This document shows, in pieces, positions 26,734 to 35,204 of a stretch of 64,000 nt of DNA; the first letter of the stretch is position 1, and each line of letters starts with the position of its first letter. The notes under the pieces were generated by a model. It worked only from the letters and a program-made list of their open reading frames with translations. It did no database searches and had not been told where the DNA came from. The stretch lies in NCBI GenBank assembly GCA_016716565.1, contig JADJWC010000004.1, positions 62,001 through 126,000 on the forward strand, read 5' to 3'. This stretch comes from a bacterium. Its GTDB lineage: Bacteria > Bacteroidota > Ignavibacteria > Ignavibacteriales > Ignavibacteriaceae. A program made the translations under genes and the position numbers.

Positions 26734-28567
26734 AATATTGCCCGAGAACATCGCTAGTAAAATTGCAGCCGGTGAAGTTGTACAGCGCCCTGAATCAGTT
26801 GTCAAAGAACTTATGGAAAACTCAATTGATGCAGGCGCAAAAACAGTTGAAGTTAGTATAAAACGAGCAGGGAAAAATTTAATTCAGGTATGCGATGACG
26901 GAACCGGAATGAGTGAGGAAGATCTGATTCTTTCTGTGCAAAAGCACGCAACGAGTAAGATAGAAGCATTTGAAGATCTTGAAGCAATTAAAACACTCGG
27001 ATTCCGCGGTGAAGCTTTAAGTTCAATTGCTGCAGTTAGTCAATTCGAAATCAGAAGCGAAACCCGCGAGGAAGAAATTGGAACTGTTCTCAGGAATGAT
27101 GAAACTGGAAATATCAAAGTCGATAAAGGTTCCTTTCCAAAAGGTACTTGCGTAACAGTAAAAAATCTTTTTTACAATGTTCCTGCAAGAAGAAAATTTC
27201 TGAAGACTGATACAACAGAATTCAAACATATTGTTGACACATTCAACCGGATTGCACTTAGTCATTGTCAGATATCATTCAAGTTGTTAAATGGTGTTGA
27301 TATTGTATTTGATTATCCGGCTGAATCTCTTGAGAATAGAGTTCGACAGGTATTTGGTGAGAATATGCCTGATGCACTGATTCCAGTTGAGGAAAGAACT
27401 GAGTTAATAAGTGTTCATGGTTTTGTTGGCAAGCCAAGTCTGCTGAAAAAAACAAAAGGTGAGCAGTATCTTTTTCTGAATTCAAGGTATATTTCAAATA
27501 AAAATATAAATCATGCAGTATTCACTGCGTTCGAAAATATTCTTGAAAAAGGTGACTACCCGCTCTTTCTCCTTTTCATAGAGATTGATCCAGAACGGAT
27601 TGATGTTAATATTCACCCTTCAAAACTTGAAGCAAAGTTTGATGACGAAAAGGATGTTTATAATTTTATTCTTTCTGTTGTAAGAAGAAGTCTGGCCTCT
27701 TACGACCTTGTGCCATCAATGGCATTCAGCGAGCATGAATTTTCCGAAGAAAAGCTTGTTGTAAATAAATTCCAACCTGTTCATCATGGCGATTTTTCTG
27801 ACAGACCTTCAAGAGAAAAATATCAACCTGAAACGAAAAGATATTCCGAAGAAGAAATTGATTTACTCTTTGGTTCAATTACGGATGATGTTGTTTTTAA
27901 ACCTGGAAACAGACCTGATAATAAGCTGCCAATCGAATTAGAGCAGAAAGAAATTCCACATCAAAAAGCTGATCAAAGCAAGCTGGATCAGAGCGAAGAG
28001 TCACCGTTCATCATTCAACTTCATAACAAATATATTTTATCTCAGATAAAATCCGGATTGATGATAATTGATCAGCATGTAGCGCACGAAAGAATTCTTT
28101 ACGAAAAAGCATTGAACAGACTTGATACTGACATTCCGTTTTCTCAGCAATTACTTTTTCCTAAAAAAGTTAAAACTGATGCTGCAAGAATTGCAATGCT
28201 GAAAGAGTTGGAGCCTTATTTAAGCCGGCTTGGTTTTCAAATCAAGTTTCAGGCAAAAGATACAATAAAAATTGAGGGTGTTCCTGACGATGTAAAAAAG
28301 GGTAGTGAAGAGCAAGTCCTGTTCGAGTTGCTTGAGGAATATGCTTCAAATGAAAGAGAAAAACATCTTGAACAAAAGGATAATATTGCAAAATCATATT
28401 CTTGCAAAACAGCTATAAAGGCTGGTGATAGATTAGATGAAAGGGCAATGAGATTGCTGATTGATCAGCTATTTGCTACAACAATGCCTTATGTTTGTCC
28501 ACACGGAAGACCAATTGTTATTAAAATATCATTAAATGAGTTTGACAGAAGATTCGGCAGAACTTAA
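26717..28567 (+). CDS. mutL: DNA mismatch repair protein MutL
   Basis: A 616-residue MutL. The N-terminal GHKL ATPase has KELMENSIDAGA, CDDGTGMSE and TLGFRGEALSS; the linker is at about residues 330-410. The C-terminal domain has IDQHVAHERILYE, close to the DQHA(x)2E(x)4E endonuclease motif but with Val for Ala, plus YSCKTAIKAGD, CPHGRP and FDRRFGRT. These point to a nicking-type MutL, as in organisms without MutH. It overlaps folA by 17 bases; no mutS is in the window. Confidence 0.96.
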   Translation: MAKRIKILPENIASKIAAGEVVQRPESVVKELMENSIDAGAKTVEVSIKRAGKNLIQVCDDGTGMSEEDLILSVQKHATSKIEAFEDLEAIKTLGFRGEALSSIAAVSQFEIRSETREEEIGTVLRNDETGNIKVDKGSFPKGTCVTVKNLFYNVPARRKFLKTDTTEFKHIVDTFNRIALSHCQISFKLLNGVDIVFDYPAESLENRVRQVFGENMPDALIPVEERTELISVHGFVGKPSLLKKTKGEQYLFLNSRYISNKNINHAVFTAFENILEKGDYPLFLLFIEIDPERIDVNIHPSKLEAKFDDEKDVYNFILSVVRRSLASYDLVPSMAFSEHEFSEEKLVVNKFQPVHHGDFSDRPSREKYQPETKRYSEEEIDLLFGSITDDVVFKPGNRPDNKLPIELEQKEIPHQKADQSKLDQSEESPFIIQLHNKYILSQIKSGLMIIDQHVAHERILYEKALNRLDTDIPFSQQLLFPKKVKTDAARIAMLKELEPYLSRLGFQIKFQAKDTIKIEGVPDDVKKGSEEQVLFELLEEYASNEREKHLEQKDNIAKSYSCKTAIKAGDRLDERAMRLLIDQLFATTMPYVCPHGRPIVIKISLNEFDRRFGRT

Positions 28568-28620
28568 ATTTAAGTTTAATAAACAGTTAATTTCCTTATC
28601 AAACAAAAGAAAGAAAATTT

Positions 28621-30276
28621 ATGCTTGATAAAAAGTATCTCGAGAAAAGAACAGAGTACGATGAGAAGGTTAAAACTATGAAAACCACCGGAATGAAGTT
28701 CACTTCAGTCAGTGGTGAAAAGATTGAACCGCTTTACGGACCGGATGATGTTGAGAACATAAATTATCTGAATGATATTGGATTCCCGGGTGAATATCCT
28801 TACACGAGAGGAATACATCCAAATGGGTACAGAGGAAAAATATGGACGATGAGACAGTTTGCTGGCTTCGGGACCCCCGAAGACACAAATGAAAGATATC
28901 ATTACTTATTGAAAAGAGGACAAACCGGACTTTCAGTTGCGTACGATCTTCCGACACTTATGGGCTGGGATGCTGATTCACCATTGAGCGAAGGTGAAGT
29001 TGGAATTTGCGGTGTTGCAGTTTCTTCAATCAAAGATATGGAAATACTATTTGATAAAATTCCTCTCGATAAAGTATCAACTTCAATGACTATCAATTCA
29101 CCTGCAGCTATGATATTTGCGATGTATCTTGCAGTTGCTCGTGACAGAGGAATCGATTTTAAGGAGCTTCGCGGAACACTTCAGAATGACATTTTAAAAG
29201 AATACATCGCACAGAAAGAATATATTTATCCACCAAGACCTTCGATGAGAATAATTACTGATATGATCGAATACTGTACTAACGAAGTTCCGCAATGGAA
29301 TCCGGTTTCGGTAAGCGGTTATCATATCAGGGAAGCAGGTTCAACTGCTGCTCAAGAATTAGCTTACACACTCGCCGATGGATTTGCTTATATCGAAGCA
29401 TGCATTGAAAGAGGACTTGATGTCGATGCATTTGCTCCGAGAATTTCTTTTTTCTTCAACTCACATCTTGATTTTTTTGAAGAGATAGCAAAGTACAGAG
29501 CCGCACGAAAAATATTTGCAAAAAGAATGAAAGAGAGATACGGTGCAAAGAATCCTCGTTCGTGGTGGATGAGATTTCATACACAGACAGCAGGATGCAC
29601 TTTAACAGCACAGCAACCCGAAAATAATATTGTAAGAACAGCTTTCCAGGCTTTAGCCGGCGTGCTCGGAGGAACACAATCACTTCATACAAATTCAATG
29701 GATGAGACTCTTGCTCTTCCGAGTGAAAAAGCAGTACGTATTGCGTTAAGAACCCAGCAAATCATTGCTTATGAAACAGGAGTAATTAACACTGTCGATC
29801 CTCTCGGCGGAAGTTATTACGTTGAAGCATTGACAGACAAAATGGAAAGAGAAGCAAACAAAATCTTTGACCAGATTGATGCTATCGGCGGAGTTATTCC
29901 TGCAATTGAGTCCGGATATTTCCAGAAAGAAATTGCTGACGCTGCATACCGGTATCAGCAGGAAGTTGAAAAGAAAGAAAAATTTATCGTTGGTGTAAAT
30001 GAATTTGTAGAAGAGAATGAAAAAATAGAAATCCCGATACTTACAATTTCTCCTGAAGTTGAAATAGCTCAGAAGAAACGTTTGGCAGATCTAAAGCAGA
30101 GCAGAAACCAGCAGGAGGTAGAGAATAGTCTTTCGGAAATTTTGGCTGCGGCTGAAAATGGAAATAACTTAATGCCGATATTTGTAAAAGCCGCACATAA
30201 TAAAGTTACACTCGGTGAAATGGTCGGAGAACTCAAAAAAGTATTCGGAACTTATGAGGAAGTAGTTGTGTTCTGA
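28621..30276 (+). CDS. Acyl-CoA mutase large subunit (methylmalonyl-/isobutyryl-CoA mutase type)
   Basis: A 551-residue TIM-barrel subunit without the C-terminal B12 domain, as in two-gene mutases. Seen: YPYTRGIHPNGYRGKIW, WTMRQFAGFGTPEDTNERY, TGLSVAYDLPTLMGWDAD, GTLQNDILKEYIAQKEY, SVSGYHIREAGSTAAQ (His region of the active site), FHTQTAGCTLTAQQPENN and DPLGGSYYVE. It rearranges the carbon skeleton of a CoA thioester. Similarity to both methylmalonyl-CoA and isobutyryl-CoA mutases means the substrate is not settled. The B12-binding small subunit is not beside it. Its TGA overlaps the next ATG. Confidence 0.88.
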   Translation: MLDKKYLEKRTEYDEKVKTMKTTGMKFTSVSGEKIEPLYGPDDVENINYLNDIGFPGEYPYTRGIHPNGYRGKIWTMRQFAGFGTPEDTNERYHYLLKRGQTGLSVAYDLPTLMGWDADSPLSEGEVGICGVAVSSIKDMEILFDKIPLDKVSTSMTINSPAAMIFAMYLAVARDRGIDFKELRGTLQNDILKEYIAQKEYIYPPRPSMRIITDMIEYCTNEVPQWNPVSVSGYHIREAGSTAAQELAYTLADGFAYIEACIERGLDVDAFAPRISFFFNSHLDFFEEIAKYRAARKIFAKRMKERYGAKNPRSWWMRFHTQTAGCTLTAQQPENNIVRTAFQALAGVLGGTQSLHTNSMDETLALPSEKAVRIALRTQQIIAYETGVINTVDPLGGSYYVEALTDKMEREANKIFDQIDAIGGVIPAIESGYFQKEIADAAYRYQQEVEKKEKFIVGVNEFVEENEKIEIPILTISPEVEIAQKKRLADLKQSRNQQEVENSLSEILAAAENGNNLMPIFVKAAHNKVTLGEMVGELKKVFGTYEEVVVF

Positions 30277-31178
30277 TGAAACTATTCAAGTTTCTTCGTC
30301 TTATCCGTGTTCACCAATGGATAAAAAACGTATTCGTTTTTGTTCCTTTGCTTTTCTCGCTGCATCTGTTTGATAAAGATTATTTCCTGACAACGTTATA
30401 TGCATTTCTGGTTTTTTGCCTGGCCTCAAGCGCAATATATGTTATCAATGATCTCGTTGATATTGAATCTGACAGAGCACATCCTTTAAAAAAGAACAGA
30501 CCTCTTCCTTCTGGTGCGATTTCCAAAACAACGGCAATAATTACATCTTCATTATTTCTAGTTTTAGTTTTCTGGATGATGATGTACTTCAACAGAGAAT
30601 TTATCTTTTTGGTAGTGACGTTTGTGGTGATGAATATTTTGTATTCATTCTGGTTTAAGAACATTGTTTTACTTGATATTTTTTCAATCGCTGCTGGATT
30701 TTCGATAAGAGTGCTTGCCGGAGCATTTGTGATTCAGGTACCGATATCAAGCTGGCTTTTGCTGACAACAATGTTTATTTCTTTGTTCCTCGGTGTGATG
30801 AAGAGAAGGTCGGAGCTTGTTTTAGTTACCGAAAATAGTAAACAGATTCTTGAAACTGTAGAACAAAAGAGCAGAAAAGTTTTAACACAATACTCGCTTA
30901 ATTTTGCAGATCAGATGGCAACTGTTGCAGCAACAGGAGTTATCGTTTGTTATGCTCTATATACGGTTGCGCCGAGAACCGTATCAGTTTTTCAAACTGA
31001 AAGATTGATCTACACAACACCCTTTGTTGTATTTGGGATTTTTAGATTTATGTATCTTGAATACATCAGCGGAAAAGGAGAAAATACTACAAGAACTCTT
31101 GCTACTGATTTGCCCATGATCTTAAATGTTCTGGTATATGCATTCGTTACTGTTTTTATTATTTATAAATTGATATAA
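30276..31178 (+). CDS. UbiA-family prenyltransferase, decaprenyl-phosphate phosphoribosyltransferase-like
   Basis: A 300-residue integral membrane protein with about eight helices. The first Asp motif is NDLVDIESDRAHPLKKNRP, and LLDIFSIAAGFSIRVLAGAF contains the second. It opens with RLIRVHQWIKNVFVFVPL, the pattern of the branch that adds phosphoribose to polyprenyl phosphate (the donor route to decaprenyl-arabinose in actinobacteria). DprE1/E2-like partners are not next to it. The ATG overlaps the mutase stop (TGATG). Product naming is by resemblance only. Confidence 0.78.
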   Translation: MKLFKFLRLIRVHQWIKNVFVFVPLLFSLHLFDKDYFLTTLYAFLVFCLASSAIYVINDLVDIESDRAHPLKKNRPLPSGAISKTTAIITSSLFLVLVFWMMMYFNREFIFLVVTFVVMNILYSFWFKNIVLLDIFSIAAGFSIRVLAGAFVIQVPISSWLLLTTMFISLFLGVMKRRSELVLVTENSKQILETVEQKSRKVLTQYSLNFADQMATVAATGVIVCYALYTVAPRTVSVFQTERLIYTTPFVVFGIFRFMYLEYISGKGENTTRTLATDLPMILNVLVYAFVTVFIIYKLI

Positions 31179-31222
31179 AAATTCTAACTACAATCTGAAC
31201 ACGTTTTTTACAAGTTGATTTT

Positions 31223-32452
31223 ATGGAACATCAGATAATATATCTTTTAATTTTACTTGCACTCAGTGCATTCTTTTCAGGGACTGAGCTTGCCTTTGTT
31301 GTAGCCAACAAATTGAAAATTGAAGTAAGAGCACGCAAAAAAAATCTTGCTGCATTAAGTGCAAAATATTTTATAAATAGTCCACAAAACTTTTTCTCTA
31401 CAATTCTAATCGGAAATAATATTGTCAATATTACATACGCTTCATTGGGCGCAGTATTTCTAGCTTCACTTTTTGGATGGGGTGATCTGACAATCCTGAT
31501 AGTATTATCCGTCGTTTTACTTTTTTTTGGTGAAATTATTCCTAAATATTTTGGCAGAGAGCTTGCCGATAGGATTGTTCTTTTAACTGCTCTTCCGCTT
31601 CGTATGGTTTCCTATCTGCTGCTTCCTTTTGTTAAAATCACTTCTGCCATTTCAAATAAAGTTGTTCAGACTTCAAGTCTTAAAACCGATAACCTCTACC
31701 ACCTTTTTGATAAGGATGATATTAAAGGTCTTGTTAAGGAAAGTGAAATAGCAGGAATAGTTGATAAAAGAGATAGTGTTCTTATCAACAAAGTTATTGA
31801 ACTTGGTGATCAGAGAGTTTATGAAGCTATGACTCCGAGGACTGAAATTGTTGGGGTTGAAATTACGAGTGATATTAAAGAAGTGTTAACAATTTTTGTT
31901 GAATCAGATTTTTCAAAGCTGCCGGTTTATGAAGATAATCTGGATAACATTAAAGGTGTACTTCTTGCAAAAGATCTCTTCAAATCTCCGGCAAGTATCA
32001 AAGATATTCTTCGTGAAGTTAGTTTCATTCCGGAGACGAAAAAAAGTTTTGAAGTGCTTAATGATTTTCTAGAAAAAAGAAATTCACTTGCAATAGTCGT
32101 GGATGAACACGGCGGAACAGCAGGCATAGTAACACTTGAAGATATTCTCGAAGAATTATTTGGTGAGATTGAGGATGAATTTGATATTCAGGAAGTTATT
32201 TGCCGAAGAATCGCAAAAGACACATATATCATCAGCGGTAAAGTTGAAGTTGATCATATAAATGAAAAGTATAATCTTAATTTTGAAGAAGGCGATTACG
32301 AGACACTCTCCGGATTTATTACAACTAAGAGCGGAAAAATACCTGCGCCCGGTGAAGTCATCACTGTTGATAACTTCAGCATACAAATAATCCGTGCAAC
32401 TGTACAGAAAATAGATCTGGTTAAACTTTCTCTTCTCACACCTTCAAATTGA
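31223..32452 (+). CDS. CNNM/CorC (HlyC-like) transport protein with CBS pair
   Basis: A 409-residue protein with the DUF21 membrane domain (about residues 1-165; SAFFSGTELAFVVANK, GNNIVNITYAS), two CBS domains (about 190-305; MTPRTEIVGVEI, FSKLPVYEDNLDNIKGVL, SLAIVVDEHGGTAGIVTLEDILE) and a C-terminal CorC_HlyC domain (ISGKVEVDHINEKYNLNF). Relatives take part in Mg or Co export; the older name hemolysin is not meaningful. The gene has a normal length and order of domains. Confidence 0.88.
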   Translation: MEHQIIYLLILLALSAFFSGTELAFVVANKLKIEVRARKKNLAALSAKYFINSPQNFFSTILIGNNIVNITYASLGAVFLASLFGWGDLTILIVLSVVLLFFGEIIPKYFGRELADRIVLLTALPLRMVSYLLLPFVKITSAISNKVVQTSSLKTDNLYHLFDKDDIKGLVKESEIAGIVDKRDSVLINKVIELGDQRVYEAMTPRTEIVGVEITSDIKEVLTIFVESDFSKLPVYEDNLDNIKGVLLAKDLFKSPASIKDILREVSFIPETKKSFEVLNDFLEKRNSLAIVVDEHGGTAGIVTLEDILEELFGEIEDEFDIQEVICRRIAKDTYIISGKVEVDHINEKYNLNFEEGDYETLSGFITTKSGKIPAPGEVITVDNFSIQIIRATVQKIDLVKLSLLTPSN

Positions 32453-32850
32453 AAAATCAAAAGAAGATAATTCTCTTCGACGGAGTTTGTAATTTTTGCA
32501 GTTTCTGGGTGAACTTCGTAATAAAAAGAGATACAAAAGATATTTTCAGATTTGCATCACTTCAATCGGATTTAGCAAAAGAACTGACTCGAAAATTTAA
32601 TTTTGATAGTTCTACTCTTGATACTTTCATCTTGATTTCTGATGACAAATTGTACACTAAGTCCACAGCGGCGCTTCTTGTAAGTAAAGAACTTAAAAGT
32701 CCGGTTAAATTAATTTATCCGCTGATTATCTTCCCAAAATTTGTACGGGATTTATTTTACGACCTGATAGCTAAACATCGGTATAAAATCTTTGGAAGAA
32801 GAGATGTCTGTTATATTCCGTCGAATAATGTCAATAAATTTCTCGAATAA
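32449..32850 (+). CDS. DCC-family thiol-disulfide oxidoreductase-like protein (DUF393)
   Basis: A 133-residue protein with the DCC signature FDGVCNFC (Cys14, Cys17) near the N-terminus, FRFASLQSD and a final YDLIAKHRYKIFGRRD. Family members have a thioredoxin-like fold and unknown partners. The TTG start overlaps the stop of the CorC-like gene by four bases, so they are co-expressed. Role inferred only from the family. Confidence 0.85.
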   Translation: MKNQKKIILFDGVCNFCSFWVNFVIKRDTKDIFRFASLQSDLAKELTRKFNFDSSTLDTFILISDDKLYTKSTAALLVSKELKSPVKLIYPLIIFPKFVRDLFYDLIAKHRYKIFGRRDVCYIPSNNVNKFLE

Positions 32851-32934
32851 AAATTGTTCATCAGAACCAGCAGATTATCAATCATTTATTTAACTCGAGA
32901 CTAAATTTTTATACGGTAAAAGATCAAAATTCAG

Positions 32935-32942
32935 TAAATTTG
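32935..32942 (+). promoter_or_regulatory. Possible -7 element (TAAATTTG) before efp
   Basis: TAAATTTG matches TAnnTTTG and lies about 50 bases before the efp ATG in a 143-base gap. No clear upstream TTG at 19-21 bases was found, so this is a weak call. Confidence 0.3.
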
Positions 32943-32993
32943 CAGCCATATTTTGTCTGCAAATATCACTAACTATTAAAAGAAAATTTAATT

Positions 32994-33557
32994 ATGGCAA
33001 TTCAAGCAAATGATATCCGAAAAGGAATGGTAATTCTTTTTGAAGGCGCGCCTTGCAAAGTAATGGAATTCCATCATCATACACCTGGCAACCTTCGGGC
33101 GATGGTGCAAACACGGTTGCGTAATCTTATCAGCGGTAATTCATTCGAGCATCGTTTCCGTTCGAATGAATCACTTGAGGTTGTAATTCTGGAAGAACAT
33201 GAAATGGAATATCTTTATTCGGATGAATCACTTCATCACTTTATGAACACCGAAAATTACGAACAGGTTTCATTAGCAAAAGATGATGTTGGTGATATTG
33301 AACAATGGTTCGTAGCTGGGCTGAAAATATATGTCGAGTTTTATAATGGAACCCCAATCGGTGTAGAACTTCCTTCTTCTATGATTTTAGAAGTCGTTGA
33401 AACAGAACCTCAAATGAAAGGTGCAACAATTTCAAATCTTAACAAACCAGCAAAGTTAGAGAATGGAGTGATAATTCAGGTGCCGCCTTTTATTACAACA
33501 GGAGAACGCATACGTGTTAATCCAAACGAATCGAGATATATTGAACGGGCAAAATGA
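32994..33557 (+). CDS. efp: Elongation factor P with Asn at the tip of the modification loop
   Basis: A 187-residue EF-P, which relieves ribosome stalling at proline runs. Domain I begins AIQANDIRKGMVILFEGAP; the signature VELPSSMILEVVETEP and the end RIRVNPNESRYIERA are typical. The loop that in E. coli holds the modified lysine (PGK) reads HHHTPGNLRAM, with Asn33 at that site. Neither Lys nor Arg is there, so the known lysylation, rhamnosylation and aminopentanol additions would not apply. It stands between long gaps and probably has its own promoter. Confidence 0.94.
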   Translation: MAIQANDIRKGMVILFEGAPCKVMEFHHHTPGNLRAMVQTRLRNLISGNSFEHRFRSNESLEVVILEEHEMEYLYSDESLHHFMNTENYEQVSLAKDDVGDIEQWFVAGLKIYVEFYNGTPIGVELPSSMILEVVETEPQMKGATISNLNKPAKLENGVIIQVPPFITTGERIRVNPNESRYIERAK

Positions 33558-33589
33558 AATACATTTTATAAACTACCAACCGAGCCAAG

Positions 33590-34750
33590 TTGCTTAATTT
33601 TTCAGTCGTTGCTAAAGATCAAAATTCGAAAGCCAGAGCTGGATTTTTTGAAACTGATCACGGTGTTGTGGAAACTCCAGCATTTATGCCTGTTGGGACT
33701 CAAGGAACTGTAAAAGCCGTTAACAAGGATTTTCTTGAGAAAGATATCAACGCACAGATCATTCTTTCAAATACATATCATCTTTATCTTAGACCGGGTA
33801 CAGAAATACTTGAGAAAGCTGGTGGACTTCACAAATTTATCAACTGGAAGAAACCACTTCTTACTGACAGCGGCGGTTATCAGGTTTATAGTCTTTCGAG
33901 TCTCAGAAAATTAAAAGAAGACGGAGTTGAATTCAGATCGCATCTTGATGGTTCTTCACATTTTTTTTCACCTGAAAAAGTAATCCAAATCCAACGAAGC
34001 ATTGGTTCGGATACAATGATGGTATTGGATGAGTGCACACCGTATCCATGCGACTATGAGTACGCAGATAAATCAACTGAACTCACGAGTAAATGGGCTG
34101 TACTCAATAAAGAAGCATTCGAAAATTCAAAACCTTTATATGGTCACAGGCAGTTTCTATTTGGAATTATTCAGGGAAGCACCTATAGAGATTTAAGGGA
34201 AAGATCAGCGAAGGACCTTCTGAAATTTGATTTCGATGGGTATGCGATCGGAGGTTTGGCTGTCGGTGAGCCAGCAGAAGTGATGTATGATATCACATTT
34301 TTTACAACTGATTTTATGCCTGAAAACAAACCAAGATATTTAATGGGTGTTGGTCGTCCTGAAAATATTCTTGAATCAATCGAGCGCGGAATAGATATGT
34401 TCGATTGTGTCATGCCAACACGTAATGCAAGACACGGAGTTCTCTTTACAAGTGAAGGCGTGTTGACTTTAACAAACGCAAAATTTAAAGATGATTTTGA
34501 AAAAGTCGATAATAATTGCGATTGCTACACCTGCAAAAATTTTACAAGAGCCTACTTAAGGCATCTGTTTAATGCCGGAGAATTATTAGCTTTGGAGTTA
34601 GCAAGTATTCACAATCTGCATTTCTACATATCACTGATTAGTGAATCAAGAAGACAGATACTTGACGGTTCTTTCAAAGAATGGAAAAATAAAACAATAG
34701 AAAAAATATCAATCAAAAATAATCCCCGTGAAAACGGGATGGAGGAATAG
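33590..34750 (+). CDS. tgt: tRNA-guanine transglycosylase (queuine tRNA-ribosyltransferase)
   Basis: A 386-residue Tgt that swaps guanine 34 for preQ1 in tRNAs with GUN anticodons. Seen: LTDSGGYQVYSL (general acid/base Asp), FGIIQGSTYRDLRERSAK, AIGGLAVGEP, DMFDCVMPTRNARHG (nucleophile Asp) and the zinc site CDCYTCKNFTRAY with LASIHN. The TTG at 33590 is used because it keeps LNFSVVAKDQNSKARAG in the N-terminal strand. The TAG stop overlaps the GTG of yajC. Confidence 0.96.
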   Translation: MLNFSVVAKDQNSKARAGFFETDHGVVETPAFMPVGTQGTVKAVNKDFLEKDINAQIILSNTYHLYLRPGTEILEKAGGLHKFINWKKPLLTDSGGYQVYSLSSLRKLKEDGVEFRSHLDGSSHFFSPEKVIQIQRSIGSDTMMVLDECTPYPCDYEYADKSTELTSKWAVLNKEAFENSKPLYGHRQFLFGIIQGSTYRDLRERSAKDLLKFDFDGYAIGGLAVGEPAEVMYDITFFTTDFMPENKPRYLMGVGRPENILESIERGIDMFDCVMPTRNARHGVLFTSEGVLTLTNAKFKDDFEKVDNNCDCYTCKNFTRAYLRHLFNAGELLALELASIHNLHFYISLISESRRQILDGSFKEWKNKTIEKISIKNNPRENGMEE

Positions 34751-35058
34751 TGAATCAATTATTATTTGCAATGGCTCCACAAGGTGGTGAAGGCGGCGGC
34801 GGTTTAGTAAGTACGCTGATCATGTTCGGAGCTATTTTTCTTATCTTTTATTTTATGATAATCAGACCGCAGCAGAAGCGCGCAAAGGAAAGAGAGAAAC
34901 TGCTATCGAATCTTGAAAAAGGTGATAAGGTTGTTACCAATGGCGGAATCCATGGAATCATTGCTGGTCTGGAAGAAAAGACAGCGCTTTTACAAATAAG
35001 CGAAAACACGAAAATAAAGGTTGAGCGTTCAGCAATAACTACTGTTCTTCCTAAATAA
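34750..35058 (+). CDS. yajC: Preprotein translocase subunit YajC
   Basis: A 102-residue protein with one N-terminal membrane helix (LIMFGAIFLIFYFMIIRPQQ) and a short basic-acidic tail with KGDKVVTNGGIHG, as in YajC of the SecDF-YajC complex. The GTG start overlaps the tgt stop (TAGTG); tgt-yajC is a widespread order. A strong terminator follows at 35110. secD and secF are not in the window. Confidence 0.94.
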   Translation: MNQLLFAMAPQGGEGGGGLVSTLIMFGAIFLIFYFMIIRPQQKRAKEREKLLSNLEKGDKVVTNGGIHGIIAGLEEKTALLQISENTKIKVERSAITTVLPK

Positions 35059-35109
35059 GGAAGAATCAGTTTAGCTTTTATTTTCTTGAATATTTTAACT
35101 TGAACTGAT

Positions 35110-35142
35110 AACCCCGGATCAACAACCGGGGTTTTTTATTTT
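35110..35142 (+). terminator. Rho-independent terminator after yajC
   Basis: Eight-base GC-rich stem AACCCCGG / CCGGGGTT with loop ATCAACAA, followed at once by TTTT and ATTTT. It lies 51 bases after the yajC stop and before the NfeD gene. Confidence 0.88.
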
Positions 35143-35204
35143 ATTCGCTAGAGAACTATTTTTATAGCAGAGTAATTTCTTCAAATTGAAATCAGGGAAA
35201 CAAA

